Origin: JBOHRN01 sp050732775
Lineage (GTDB): Bacteria; Gemmatimonadota; Gemmatimonadetes; Longimicrobiales; Longimicrobiaceae
Direction of reading: 5' to 3'
Assembly (NCBI GenBank): GCA_050732775.1
Contig: JBOHRN010000007.1
Location: forward strand, 1 to 28,188
DNA length: 28,188 bases
In this document: positions 5,664 through 14,741 of the stretch, piece by piece
Layout: the number at the start of each line of letters is the position of its first letter
How positions within the stretch are numbered: position 1 is the stretch's first letter
Notes under the pieces: generated by a model
Told to the model about the DNA's origin: nothing
The model's database searches: none
What the model saw: the letters and a program-made list of their open reading frames with translations, nothing else
Position numbers and translations under genes: made by a program

Positions 5664-6490
5664 TCCTCTTTCTTCTTCACGGCGGTGGTCTCGTACGCCT
5701 CGGCGGGGGCGTTCGGCTTAACCCGAACCGATTTGGCCGGTATACCCACGTTCACGTGCCAGGGCCGCACGTCGCGGGTGGCCACCGCCATCGCCCCCAC
5801 CATGGAGTTTTCGCCCACCTGGGTGCCCGCCAGCACGGTGGCGTGGTAGGTAACGCGCGCGCCCGCTCCGATCACGGTGCGGGCGTCGGTCACGTCTTCC
5901 TGGTTCACGATGGAGTGGGTGTGAGAGTAAACGTTGGCGTAGTCCGAGATGGAGACCCGGTCGCCGAGCACGATGCCGCCCCGGTCATCCAGGAGCACGT
6001 TGCGGTGCACCACCACGTCGTCCCCCACCTCCAGGTTATACCCGAAGGAGAACTCGACAAAGTGGAAGCACTTGAAGTTATCTCCTACTCGTTTAAATAT
6101 ATACGGCGCTATAACTCGACGAAATCTAACCCCTAGGTGGACGTTTCCACCCAACGGCGACTTGTCGAACATCTGCCACATCCAGATGAGCGGCTTACGC
6201 CGTTGGAACTCGTCGGCGTCGATCTCGGAGTAGTACTCGGGCTCGAGCGTGACGTTGCGGGCGTCCATCTGCGCCAGGGCCACGCGGGTGGGGCGGGGGA
6301 GCCGCTCCCGATCGGCTCCGGCGAGGCCGGGGTAAAAGATCCCGCTGAGCACTTTCCGGCACAGCTCCCACCTGTCACCGCCGCCGGCGAGCACCTCGGC
6401 GATCTGGTCCAGCCAGTCGTCGTAGAGGGTGGCGGCGCCGGCGTGGGGTTCGACCTGTCGCAGGGGGCGGACAACCATAACAGCCGACAT
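5660..6490 (-). CDS. Left-handed beta-helix acyltransferase
   Basis: A 276-residue protein whose C-terminal half (about 125-262) is a hexapeptide-repeat left-handed beta helix: NLEVGDDVVVHRNVLLDD, GIVLGDRVSISDYANVYSHT, ARTVIGAGARVTYHATVLAG, and the closing AVATRDVRPWHVNVGIPAKS typical of CoA/ACP-dependent O-acetyl- or acyltransferases. HTH (195-198 region) supplies the likely catalytic His. The first 120 residues form a helical cap with WMWQMFDKSPLGG. It lacks a signal peptide and should be cytosolic. The stop overlaps the start of the next gene, so the two are probably translated together. A run of rare, AT-rich codons (residues 118-138) stands out from the otherwise GC-rich gene. Acceptor substrate unknown; sugar or small-molecule acylation is a guess. 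Confidence 0.85.
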   Translation of the reverse strand: MSAVMVVRPLRQVEPHAGAATLYDDWLDQIAEVLAGGGDRWELCRKVLSGIFYPGLAGADRERLPRPTRVALAQMDARNVTLEPEYYSEIDADEFQRRKPLIWMWQMFDKSPLGGNVHLGVRFRRVIAPYIFKRVGDNFKCFHFVEFSFGYNLEVGDDVVVHRNVLLDDRGGIVLGDRVSISDYANVYSHTHSIVNQEDVTDARTVIGAGARVTYHATVLAGTQVGENSMVGAMAVATRDVRPWHVNVGIPAKSVRVKPNAPAEAYETTAVKKKEE

Positions 6491-6538
6491 ACTGGCAACT
6501 TTCTTTTACGGCGTCAAATCCGCGTTTACTTCATCCCC

Positions 6539-6567
6539 TTGACAGCTATCCGATCCCCGCTTATCAT
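6539..6567 (+). promoter_or_regulatory. Consensus housekeeping promoter of the TonB receptor gene
   Basis: TTGACA (6539-6544), a 17-base spacer, and TATCAT (6562-6567) form a near-perfect sigma70-type promoter. Transcription would begin around 6574, at the edge of the Fur-box-like dyad, leaving a leader of about 65 bases before the ATG at 6639. Confidence 0.8.
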
Positions 6568-6574
6568 CTGCCAT

Positions 6575-6595
6575 GATTGAAAACGATTCTCAATC
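6575..6595. promoter_or_regulatory. Fur-box-like operator
   Basis: A 21-base dyad with 6-bp perfect outer arms GATTGA / TCAATC and an inner AA..TT pair around AACGATT. This closely resembles Fur boxes (TGAnAATnATTnTCA type). It starts at the expected transcription start, so a bound Fe-Fur dimer would block RNA polymerase. It could also affect the divergent acyltransferase operon, whose start codon is 85 bases away, but no good promoter was found for that side. Confidence 0.78.
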
Positions 6596-6638
6596 GCAAT
6601 ACGCTTCGTACAACCACAGCCAACCAAAGGAGAGGTGA

Positions 6639-9065
6639 ATGTCGAAGGGATCGGCGTTACTGTTACTGGTCGCGGGGATGACCTTCTTTCCGGCCGGTGC
6701 TCGGGCCCAAACGGGCGACCTGTACGGCACGGTGCGCGACGCGGCGACTGGCGCTCCCGTAGCCGGAGCTCGGGTGGCTATCGGAGGCGAGGCCGGCGAC
6801 GTGAGCGACGAGCAGGGCCGCTTCAGGATTTCCGGGTTGAGTAAGGGAGCCAAGCAGGTGCTGGCTGAAGCGTTCGCTTACGAAGCGGTTACCCGTACGG
6901 TGGAGGTGAGGGGCGCCGGGAGCGTACGGCTGGACCTCCGGCTCCGCCCGGCCGCTCTAGAGATCCCCCAGATAGAGGTGATCGGCAGCCGCAGCAAAGA
7001 GGCCCTGGCTCGCATCCCCGGGTCGGCGGCGCTGATCGGCACGCGCGAGTTGCGCGAACGGGTCCCCCTCTCCGGCAACGAAGTCCTGAAGAGCGTGCCC
7101 GGCGTTCACGTGCAGGAAGAAGAGGGCGCGGGGTTACGCGCCAACATTGGTATCCGCGGATTGGCCCCGGACCGGAGCCGCACGGTGCTGGTGCTGGAAG
7201 ACGGCGTACCGGTGGCCCTTAACCCGTACGGCGAGCCCGAGATGTACTACACCCCTCCGATCGACCGGATGAGCCGTGTCGAGGTGGTAAAGGGGAGCGG
7301 CTCCATCCTTTTTGGCCCCCAGACCATCGGCGGCGTGATCAACTACGTGACCCCCGACCCTCCGCTGGAACCGCAGACGTCGGCGCGGGTGCAAGGCGGC
7401 GGGGGCGGCTACTTTAACTTCCTCGGCCGCGCTGGTGGCAGCTGGCAGAACGTGGGCGCCAACCTGTCGCTGCTCCGCAAGCAGGCCAACAACCTCAGGG
7501 GGCTCCTCTTCGAGGTGACCGACGTGACCGGAAAGGTCGGTTTCGGCTTGGGCGGTAGCTCCGAGTTGGGGGTCAAGCTGAGCGTATACGACGAGGTCTC
7601 CAACTCCACCTACGTGGGGCTCACCGAGCAGATGTTCCTGGACGACCCGGACCGACATCCTAATCCGGACGACCGCTTGCGCATCCGCCGCTACGCCGGT
7701 TCCATCACCCATGAAGCCGGACTCGGGGCGGGGGCGCGGCTTACCACCACGGCTTACGGCTACACCACCAGCAGAAACTGGCAGCGCCAGGACTACAGCT
7801 ACCAGGACGGGGGGTCCCGCCTCTCTTTCGAGCCCAGCACGGGAAACCGTAACCGGAGCTTCGAGGTGGCAGGGATCGAGCCGAGGCTACAGTGGAACCA
7901 CGCCTTCTTCGGCGTGCCGGGCGAGCTGGACGCGGGGCTCCGCTTCCATGCCGAGCGGGCGTACGACAGCCGTGTCAACGGGAGCACGCCGACCTCGCGC
8001 ACGGGAGTCATTCGGGACTACGAGATCCGCACGGGCACGGCCTTCTCGGCGTTTGTCCAGAACCGAGTTCACCTTTTCCCCGGCTTCCGGGTTACGCCCG
8101 GGCTGCGCTTCGAGGCGTTTGAGTACGAACGGAATATCTTGCGCGCGCGGGTAAGGCGGCTGGATCCCGGGAGCGGCGAAGTTACCCGCGCGCCCGAGGA
8201 CGTGGACATCCGCTCGGGGGGCTCTCTTTCCGAGCTTATCCCCGGGCTAGGGGTGAGTTGGCTCCCGAGTGATCGGATTACCGTCTTCGCGGGCGCCCAC
8301 CGGGGCTTCTCGCCGCCGCGGGTCAAGGACGCCCTGGTCTTCGACGACCGCGAGCTGGCCCCGGGTGAACGGGTGGGCGATCCCGTCTCCCTGGAGCTGG
8401 ACGCCGAAGAGAGCTGGAACTTCGAACTGGGCACCAGGGCGCACCCGGCCGCCGGAGTGTATCTGGAGCTAACCGGTTTCTTGCTCGACTTCACCAACCA
8501 GATCATTGCCCCCTCCCTCTCGGCCGGGTCGGTGGCCCAGGCCGAGCTCGCCAACCAGGGGGAGACTCGCCACGCCGGGGTCGAGAGCGCGTGGCAGGCC
8601 GACTGGGGAGAGATTCTGGCGTGGCCGTTCTCTCTTACCACGGGGGTAAACCACACTTACGTAGACGCTGTTTTCGCGGCCGACCGGTTGATGGAGAGCG
8701 CGGCCGGCGACACCGTGAACGTGCGGGGCAACCGGCTCCCGTACGCGCCCGAGCAGCTCCTCAACGTAAGCGTGGATTTCGACCACCCGGCCGGCTATGG
8801 ATTCCGGCTCGACGGTACCCACGTGGGAGAGCAGTTCGCCGACAACTTCGAGACGGCGGCGCCGCTGGCCAACGGCCGCAACGGGTTGATCCCGGCGTAC
8901 GAAGTCTGGAACCTGTCCGCGCGCTACCGCTTCACGGGGGGAGCGGAGCTCTTCGCCACGGTCAAGAACCTTTTCGACGCCACCTACATCGCCTCGCGCA
9001 GGCCAGAAGGTATCAAGCCGGGACTTCCGCGCCTCCTCAACCTGGGTGTGAGGGCAAGTTTTTGA
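6639..9065 (+). CDS. TonB-dependent outer-membrane receptor, FecA-like
   Basis: An 808-residue outer-membrane receptor. Signal peptide 1-23 (cleavage after ARA), then a carboxypeptidase-regulatory-like beta-sandwich (about 26-105, GTVRDAATGAPVAGARVAI), a plug domain (about 118-240, with VPGVHVQEEEG, NIGIRGL, RVEVVKGSGSILFG) and a 22-strand barrel to the aromatic C-terminal residue Phe808; NLFDATYIASRR is the usual closing segment. A possible TonB box is QIEVIGS (111-117). DGVPVALNPYGEPEMYYTPP resembles the plug of ferric-dicitrate receptors (FecA). The start follows GGAGAGG. The Fur-like operator upstream supports uptake of an iron complex; ferric citrate is the best guess, siderophore or heme are alternatives. 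No FecIR-type signalling extension is seen. Confidence 0.93.
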   Translation: MSKGSALLLLVAGMTFFPAGARAQTGDLYGTVRDAATGAPVAGARVAIGGEAGDVSDEQGRFRISGLSKGAKQVLAEAFAYEAVTRTVEVRGAGSVRLDLRLRPAALEIPQIEVIGSRSKEALARIPGSAALIGTRELRERVPLSGNEVLKSVPGVHVQEEEGAGLRANIGIRGLAPDRSRTVLVLEDGVPVALNPYGEPEMYYTPPIDRMSRVEVVKGSGSILFGPQTIGGVINYVTPDPPLEPQTSARVQGGGGGYFNFLGRAGGSWQNVGANLSLLRKQANNLRGLLFEVTDVTGKVGFGLGGSSELGVKLSVYDEVSNSTYVGLTEQMFLDDPDRHPNPDDRLRIRRYAGSITHEAGLGAGARLTTTAYGYTTSRNWQRQDYSYQDGGSRLSFEPSTGNRNRSFEVAGIEPRLQWNHAFFGVPGELDAGLRFHAERAYDSRVNGSTPTSRTGVIRDYEIRTGTAFSAFVQNRVHLFPGFRVTPGLRFEAFEYERNILRARVRRLDPGSGEVTRAPEDVDIRSGGSLSELIPGLGVSWLPSDRITVFAGAHRGFSPPRVKDALVFDDRELAPGERVGDPVSLELDAEESWNFELGTRAHPAAGVYLELTGFLLDFTNQIIAPSLSAGSVAQAELANQGETRHAGVESAWQADWGEILAWPFSLTTGVNHTYVDAVFAADRLMESAAGDTVNVRGNRLPYAPEQLLNVSVDFDHPAGYGFRLDGTHVGEQFADNFETAAPLANGRNGLIPAYEVWNLSARYRFTGGAELFATVKNLFDATYIASRRPEGIKPGLPRLLNLGVRASF

Positions 9066-9107
9066 GGCGGGGAAACCCGCGCGGGGGGTTCATCGTACAA
9101 GGTTAAG

Positions 9108-9536
9108 ATGAACGCCCCCAACCAGGACGGTGACCGCATGCACGAGATACTCCGCCAGCGCTTTCTGCGCGCTCTCGAGGCGCTCCCCGAGGAGCGGCTG
9201 TATCAAGCCCTCGACTACCTTGAGTTCCTCAGCTCCAAGTACAACCGGGAGGGGGCGCCGAAGCCGGTCTCGCCCCTCCAGCGCTTCGGCGAGCGGTTGG
9301 AAGACGGCATGCGTCGCCAGCGTGTCGGAGTGCGCGCCATCCAGGGCACCATGAGCGCGCTGTCGGTCGCCAGCAAGGTGGTCTCGGGAGTAGTCAGCCG
9401 GGGCCGCGACCTGGCGCGCGGCGTGGAAGAGGTGCTGAAAGAGCCACCGGCCGCCAGCCGCGCGCCCGGGCTCCCGTCTTCACCGCCACCCCCTTCTCGC
9501 ACCGGGCCCGCGGCCCCGGAACAAGGCTCGGGGTAG
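9108..9536 (+). CDS. Small hypothetical protein with Pro-rich tail
   Basis: A 142-residue protein with no signal peptide. The N-terminal part (LRQRFLRALEALPEERLYQA, then LDYLEFLSSKYN) is a helical segment reminiscent of DUF2281-like antitoxin/VapB-type N-termini, but no toxin partner is present. The middle (SVASKVVSGVVSRGRDLARG) is amphipathic, and the last 30 residues are Pro/Ser/Ala-rich and probably disordered. The start may be 9108 or the ATG at 9138 (GGACGGTGA upstream); the second fits the helical N-terminus. It lies 42 bases after the receptor gene and ends before the guaB promoter. A GCGGG-GAAA-CCCGC hairpin (9067-9080) sits in the gap to the receptor gene. Function unknown. Confidence 0.7.
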   Translation: MNAPNQDGDRMHEILRQRFLRALEALPEERLYQALDYLEFLSSKYNREGAPKPVSPLQRFGERLEDGMRRQRVGVRAIQGTMSALSVASKVVSGVVSRGRDLARGVEEVLKEPPAASRAPGLPSSPPPPSRTGPAAPEQGSG

Positions 9537-9547
9537 ACCAGGCCGCG

Positions 9548-9576
9548 TTGACACGCCTGCCGCTCGGCGCTACCCT
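9548..9576 (+). promoter_or_regulatory. Promoter of guaB, apparently leaderless
   Basis: TTGACA (9548-9553), 17-base spacer, TACCCT (9571-9576). Only five bases separate the -10 from the ATG at 9582, so the transcript should begin at or within a base or two of the start codon. No ribosome-binding sequence is present in the interval (TCTTC). Confidence 0.72.
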
Positions 9577-9581
9577 TCTTC

Positions 9582-11057
<1,476 letters not shown>

Positions 11058-11061
11058 ACCG

Positions 11062-11424
11062 ATGCCCACCCTCCCCCTCCTCCACCTCGCGCACGCTCGC
11101 TCGGGCGACAAGGGCGACACCGCCAATGTGGGCGTGATCGCCTACCGGCCCGAGTTCTATCACCTGCTGGTCGAGCAACTCACCCCGGAGCGGGTGGAGC
11201 GCCACTTCGAGGGTATTTGCCACGGCGGGGTCGAGCGTTTCGAGCTCCCCAACCTGCACGCCCTCAACTTTCTGCTCCACCAAGCGCTAGGCGGGGGGGG
11301 CACGGTCTCGCTCAAGACCGACGCCCAGGGCAAGGTCCTTTCAACGGCGATGCTCCGCCTGGAGGTGGAGGTGCCGGACCAGGTGGCGGCGCTGATCAAC
11401 GAACGGCAAGCCGCGGGGTGGTGA
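11062..11424 (+). CDS. Stand-alone AtuA-type C-terminal (ferredoxin-fold) domain protein
   Basis: A 120-residue protein beginning LLHLAHARSGDKGDTANVGV, the signature of the small C-terminal domain of AtuA-family proteins (acyclic terpene / citronellol utilisation) and of stand-alone relatives found beside acyl-CoA enzymes. NLHALNFLLHQALGGGG is the second conserved segment. The large AtuA N-terminal domain is absent. Its TGA overlaps the ATG of the enoyl-CoA hydratase by one base (11422-11426), so the products are made together and may act on the same acyl-CoA. It follows guaB by four bases. The biochemical role of this domain is not known to me. Confidence 0.82.
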   Translation: MPTLPLLHLAHARSGDKGDTANVGVIAYRPEFYHLLVEQLTPERVERHFEGICHGGVERFELPNLHALNFLLHQALGGGGTVSLKTDAQGKVLSTAMLRLEVEVPDQVAALINERQAAGW

Positions 11425-12197
11425 TGGAGAACGGTCCCAGGGTAGAGACGCGCGAGGTGGATGAGGGGGTTCGCACCCTGCTCCTGAACCGTCCCCAGAA
11501 GCGTAACGCCCTGGACCGGCGGATGGTCTCGGAGCTGAGGGAGGGGTTGGCGGCCGCTGACGCCGATAGCGCCGTGCGGGTGGTTACCCTCTGCGGAGCG
11601 GGTGAGGATTTTTGTGCCGGCGCCGACTTGTCGGAGCTGCTAGTCCTGGCCAGCGGCGAGGTGGAGGAGAACCTGGACGACACCGACCACCTCGCCGCTC
11701 TCTTTACCTCGATCCGTCGGATGAAGAAGCCGGTGGTGGCGGCGGTGCAAGGTAGGGCGTTGGCGGGGGGGTGCGGGCTGGCAACGGCGTGCGACCTGGT
11801 GCTGGCGAGCGAAGACGCCGAGTTCGGCTACCCCGAGATCCACCTCGGCTTCGTGCCCGCCATGGTGGCGGCGATGCTGCGCCGCAACGTTGCGGAAAAA
11901 CGCGCCTTCGAACTGATCGTTTTGGGAGAGAGGATCGGAGCCGCCGAGGCGGAGCGCCTGGGCCTGGTAAACCGGGTACTTTCAAGCTCTGAATTTGAAC
12001 GTGGCGTGGCGGCGTTCTGCTCTGAGTTGGCGGGGCGGAGCGCCTCGGCGGTGGCCCTGTGCAAGCGGCTCCTTTACGGCATCGACGGCCTAGCTTTCGA
12101 GCAGGCGGTCCGCGTGGGTGCCGAGCTCAACGTGATCGCCCGCATGAGCCCGGACGCCAGGGCAGGAATCTCGAGCTTTCTCGAGGGGCAGGGGTAA
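11424..12197 (+). CDS. Enoyl-CoA hydratase/isomerase family protein
   Basis: A 257-residue crotonase-fold protein. LNRPQKRNALDRRM, FCAGADLSEL (oxyanion hole near Ala65-Gly66) and ALAGGCGLATACD (second oxyanion Gly at 116) are intact, and the FGYPEIHLGFVP segment keeps the second acid Glu138. The first acid of classical hydratases (Glu144 of rat crotonase, in GGCEL) is Gly118 here. This pattern occurs in some methylglutaconyl-CoA hydratase-like and lyase members of the family, so the exact reaction (hydration, isomerisation or C-C cleavage) cannot be named. The pairing with the AtuA-type protein suggests leucine or isoprenoid acyl-CoA breakdown. The longer in-frame extension to 11217 would overlap the previous gene and is rejected. 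Confidence 0.9.
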   Translation: MENGPRVETREVDEGVRTLLLNRPQKRNALDRRMVSELREGLAAADADSAVRVVTLCGAGEDFCAGADLSELLVLASGEVEENLDDTDHLAALFTSIRRMKKPVVAAVQGRALAGGCGLATACDLVLASEDAEFGYPEIHLGFVPAMVAAMLRRNVAEKRAFELIVLGERIGAAEAERLGLVNRVLSSSEFERGVAAFCSELAGRSASAVALCKRLLYGIDGLAFEQAVRVGAELNVIARMSPDARAGISSFLEGQG

Positions 12198-12199
12198 GC

Positions 12200-13114
12200 T
12201 CAGTTCTGGGCGTGGTGTGCCACGCCGTAAACCTCGCGCGTATCACCGCCCGTGGTGAACTCTCCCTCCACCGTGTAAAACACCTCCGCGGCGCGGCGCC
12301 CGCGCCGCTCCTCGCCCAGCACCGCGTCAAACCCCGAAGCCGTTACCCGGCCAGTCACCCTTTCCCGGGGAACCCCGAGCCGCCAGGCTGTGGGGATGTC
12401 GCGCCGCGCCTCTTCCAGCGGCCGCAGCTCCGTCCACTCAAGGGTAAGCTGCTCTCCACTGCGCTCCTCCTCTCCCAGCCGCGCCCAGCCGGCTTCGCCG
12501 CCGGAGCGCGCCGCCACTAGCGGTTCTACGCCCTCTCCGGTGAGAAAGAGCCACTCAAACGGTAGCCCCGCCGCGTCTGCGGAGCCGATGCGCTGGACTT
12601 CGAGAACCGGCCCAGTCACCCGCTCTCCGGCCAAGTTCAGTCGCCCCTGCAAGAGGCGAACCCGCAGGGGGCCCACCGGTGTCCAAGCGGCCGCCACGCC
12701 CGTGATGTCTAGTCGCAAGGTGCGCTCGCCCCTCTCGAAGAGAAGGGATTCGAGCTCCGCCGGACCGCCCACGAACACCCGCAACTCTTCGGTCGGAAGC
12801 ACGCGCCAGTGAGTGCCTTGCCCCCAGCTCTGCCAGCTCTGGTCCAGGAATCGGTCCCAGGTGGGGCCGTGAGCCAGCCAGCCGCGGGCCGTCCTCAGTG
12901 TGCCCTCCGGGCCGCGAACGGCGGTGAACGAGAAGGGAACTACTAGCGGGGCGCCGTCGCGACGGCCCAGGAACACAAAGGTGCGGGTGTAGAGCTGCCC
13001 GGCCGGGGCCGTTTCGGTCGCGGCCGGCGGGGCGGCGTCTTCTCCCGGCCCTTCTCCGCATGAAGCCGCGAATAGTAGGGCGAGGAGCCCTCCGCCACGC
13101 ACCAAACGGTTCAC
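12200..13114 (-). CDS. Lipoprotein of unknown function
   Basis: A 304-residue protein with a lipoprotein signal (VNRLVRGGGLLALLFAASC; Cys after AAS), so it is anchored in the envelope. A low-complexity Ala/Pro/Glu linker follows, then a beta-rich body with paired WxxF/W repeats (TWDRFLDQSWQSWGQGTHWR, FEWLFLTGEG) and a C-terminal GEFTTGGDTREVYGVAHHAQ. No family is recognised. The start is the GTG at 13114 preceded by GAGGTGAG; the open frame upstream to 13153 overlaps the antiporter and lacks a signal sequence. It follows the second antiporter after 31 bases and is probably the last gene of that operon. The stop converges on the hydratase stop, three bases apart. Confidence 0.75.
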   Translation of the reverse strand: MNRLVRGGGLLALLFAASCGEGPGEDAAPPAATETAPAGQLYTRTFVFLGRRDGAPLVVPFSFTAVRGPEGTLRTARGWLAHGPTWDRFLDQSWQSWGQGTHWRVLPTEELRVFVGGPAELESLLFERGERTLRLDITGVAAAWTPVGPLRVRLLQGRLNLAGERVTGPVLEVQRIGSADAAGLPFEWLFLTGEGVEPLVAARSGGEAGWARLGEEERSGEQLTLEWTELRPLEEARRDIPTAWRLGVPRERVTGRVTASGFDAVLGEERRGRRAAEVFYTVEGEFTTGGDTREVYGVAHHAQN

Positions 13115-13145
13115 GCTCTCACCTCTTCTCCAGCTTCCGGTCTGT

Positions 13146-14741
13146 TCACACACTGCGGGGCCGTTTGCGCCGCTCTCGCTCGAGCCCGTACTCCTCGGCC
13201 TGGTCCAGCCACTTGACGAAGTCGTCGGCCGCGGCCCGGGAGTAGAGGACCGGGGTGCCGCCTAGTGCCTCGATCCGCCGCGCGTCGTCCGCGTCGAAGA
13301 CCCTCACCAGCACCGGCACCCCGGCGCCCGAGAGGTACTGGAGGAGGGCCTGGCTATCGCGGGCCCGCCGCATGGTAGAAACTATGATGCGGGCGTCTTT
13401 TGCCCCGGCCCGGCGCAGCACCTCCAAATCCGAGCCGTCGCCGCGGATGGCGGGTACCTCGCCCTCTTCCAACCGGGCGATTACCGAGGGGTCGTCGTCT
13501 ACCACCAGGACCTGATACCCGGACGAGAGCAGGGTCTCCAGCAGCGGCAGCCCGTTGTCGCCACACCCGAGCAGGAGCACGTGCCCCGAGGGTATGCTCA
13601 GGAGTGTGTCCCGCCGCCGCAAGGGGTGCAGGTCGAGCAGCCGCCAGGTTACCCGGTCGGTCGCCAGCAGGGGGGTGAGCAGCATGGTCAAGGCGGTGAC
13701 CAAGGCTATGAGGGTGAATACCTCCCGCTCCACGTGCCCCTCGGAGAGTCCCTGTAGCCCGATCACCAGGGAAAACTCGCTGGTCTGGGCTAGCAGGAGT
13801 CCGGCTTCGATCGAGACCCGGCTCGAAAGCCCGGCCCGCTCGGCCACCACGGTCACTACCAGCGGGGTGAGCACCACCACCAGCGCCGAAAGGATAAGCG
13901 CCTTGAGGAAGATGTCGGGAGACGGAACCGACACCAGCGCGCCCAGCGCGGTAAAAAAGATGGCCAGGAAGAAGTCCGACAGGGAGCTGAGCGGCCCCCG
14001 TACCAAGCCGCTCACGGGAAAGCCGGAGAGGGCCACCCCGGCCAGGAAGGCCCCGGCTACCAGGGGGAGTTCCAGGGCGTACGACAGCCCCGCCATTACG
14101 AACAAGATGGCGAGCGCGGCCAGCAGCATGGCCTCTTCGTCTTGGTGCAACCGGGAGGCGAGAAACGGCGCTAGCCGCCGGAAGCAGAGGTAAGCCAGCC
14201 CCACCAACACGGCCACTCCAGCCATCCCCTGCGCCACCGCCCCCCACCCCTCGGGCGCCTTGGTGGCCACCGGTATCAGAAGGATCACCAAGGTGTCTTG
14301 CAGCAGGAGCACCCCGATCACCAAGCGGCCAAAGGGCTCGAAGAGTTGCCCCCGTCGCTGCAGCAGCCGCACCACCACCAGAGTGGAGCTGGCCGCGACG
14401 GCCAGAGCCAGGTAAAGGGACGTGGTCGGTGAGAAGCCCATCCCCAGCGTGGCCACGAATCCGGCGCCCCCCAGCAGGGCGAACTGGGCAACGCCCACCT
14501 TCGCGGCCGTACCCCGCCCCCGCTCCACCCGGTTAGGGTTCAGCTCGGCGCCGGCCGTGAACACCAGGAAGGTGAGCCCCAGGATGACGGCGTTTTCCAG
14601 TAGCTCCAGCGGGGGTACCAAACCGGCCAAAGACAGCCCCGCCCCCGCCACCATGAGCAGCGGCACGGCCGGAAGCCGGAGCCGCCGCGCCACGCCGAAA
14701 GCAACCGCCGCGGCCAGCAGCAGGACGGTGAGCGCCGTCAC
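13146..14741 (-). CDS. CPA2/Kef-type cation:proton antiporter with TrkA-N domain (second of pair)
   Basis: A 531-residue inner-membrane protein. About 12 membrane segments (1-370) contain FLVFTAGAELNPN, VVRLLQRRGQLFEPFGRLVI and LPLVAGAFLAGVALSGFPV, typical of the monovalent cation:H+ antiporter-2 family (KefB/KefC, GerN-like). The C-terminal 385-500 is a TrkA-N/RCK-type Rossmann domain starting HVLLLGCGDNGLPLLETLL with an intact GxGxxG, followed by DD acidic positions for NAD binding. It exchanges K+ or Na+ for H+ and is probably gated by a nucleotide. Its ATG overlaps the stop of the first antiporter gene (14738-14741), strong sign of coupled synthesis and possibly of a heteromeric complex. 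Confidence 0.9.
   Translation of the reverse strand: MTALTVLLLAAAVAFGVARRLRLPAVPLLMVAGAGLSLAGLVPPLELLENAVILGLTFLVFTAGAELNPNRVERGRGTAAKVGVAQFALLGGAGFVATLGMGFSPTTSLYLALAVAASSTLVVVRLLQRRGQLFEPFGRLVIGVLLLQDTLVILLIPVATKAPEGWGAVAQGMAGVAVLVGLAYLCFRRLAPFLASRLHQDEEAMLLAALAILFVMAGLSYALELPLVAGAFLAGVALSGFPVSGLVRGPLSSLSDFFLAIFFTALGALVSVPSPDIFLKALILSALVVVLTPLVVTVVAERAGLSSRVSIEAGLLLAQTSEFSLVIGLQGLSEGHVEREVFTLIALVTALTMLLTPLLATDRVTWRLLDLHPLRRRDTLLSIPSGHVLLLGCGDNGLPLLETLLSSGYQVLVVDDDPSVIARLEEGEVPAIRGDGSDLEVLRRAGAKDARIIVSTMRRARDSQALLQYLSGAGVPVLVRVFDADDARRIEALGGTPVLYSRAAADDFVKWLDQAEEYGLERERRKRPRSV

Noticed and set aside
11217..11423. N-terminal extension of the enoyl-CoA hydratase
   Set aside because: It overlaps the AtuA-type gene in another frame; the family's N-terminus begins just after ATG 11424.
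13354..14247. 297-codon minus-strand open frame overlapping the second antiporter in another frame
   Set aside because: Composition is Gly/Arg/Ala/Pro-rich with no domain, typical of an out-of-frame reading of a GC-rich gene.
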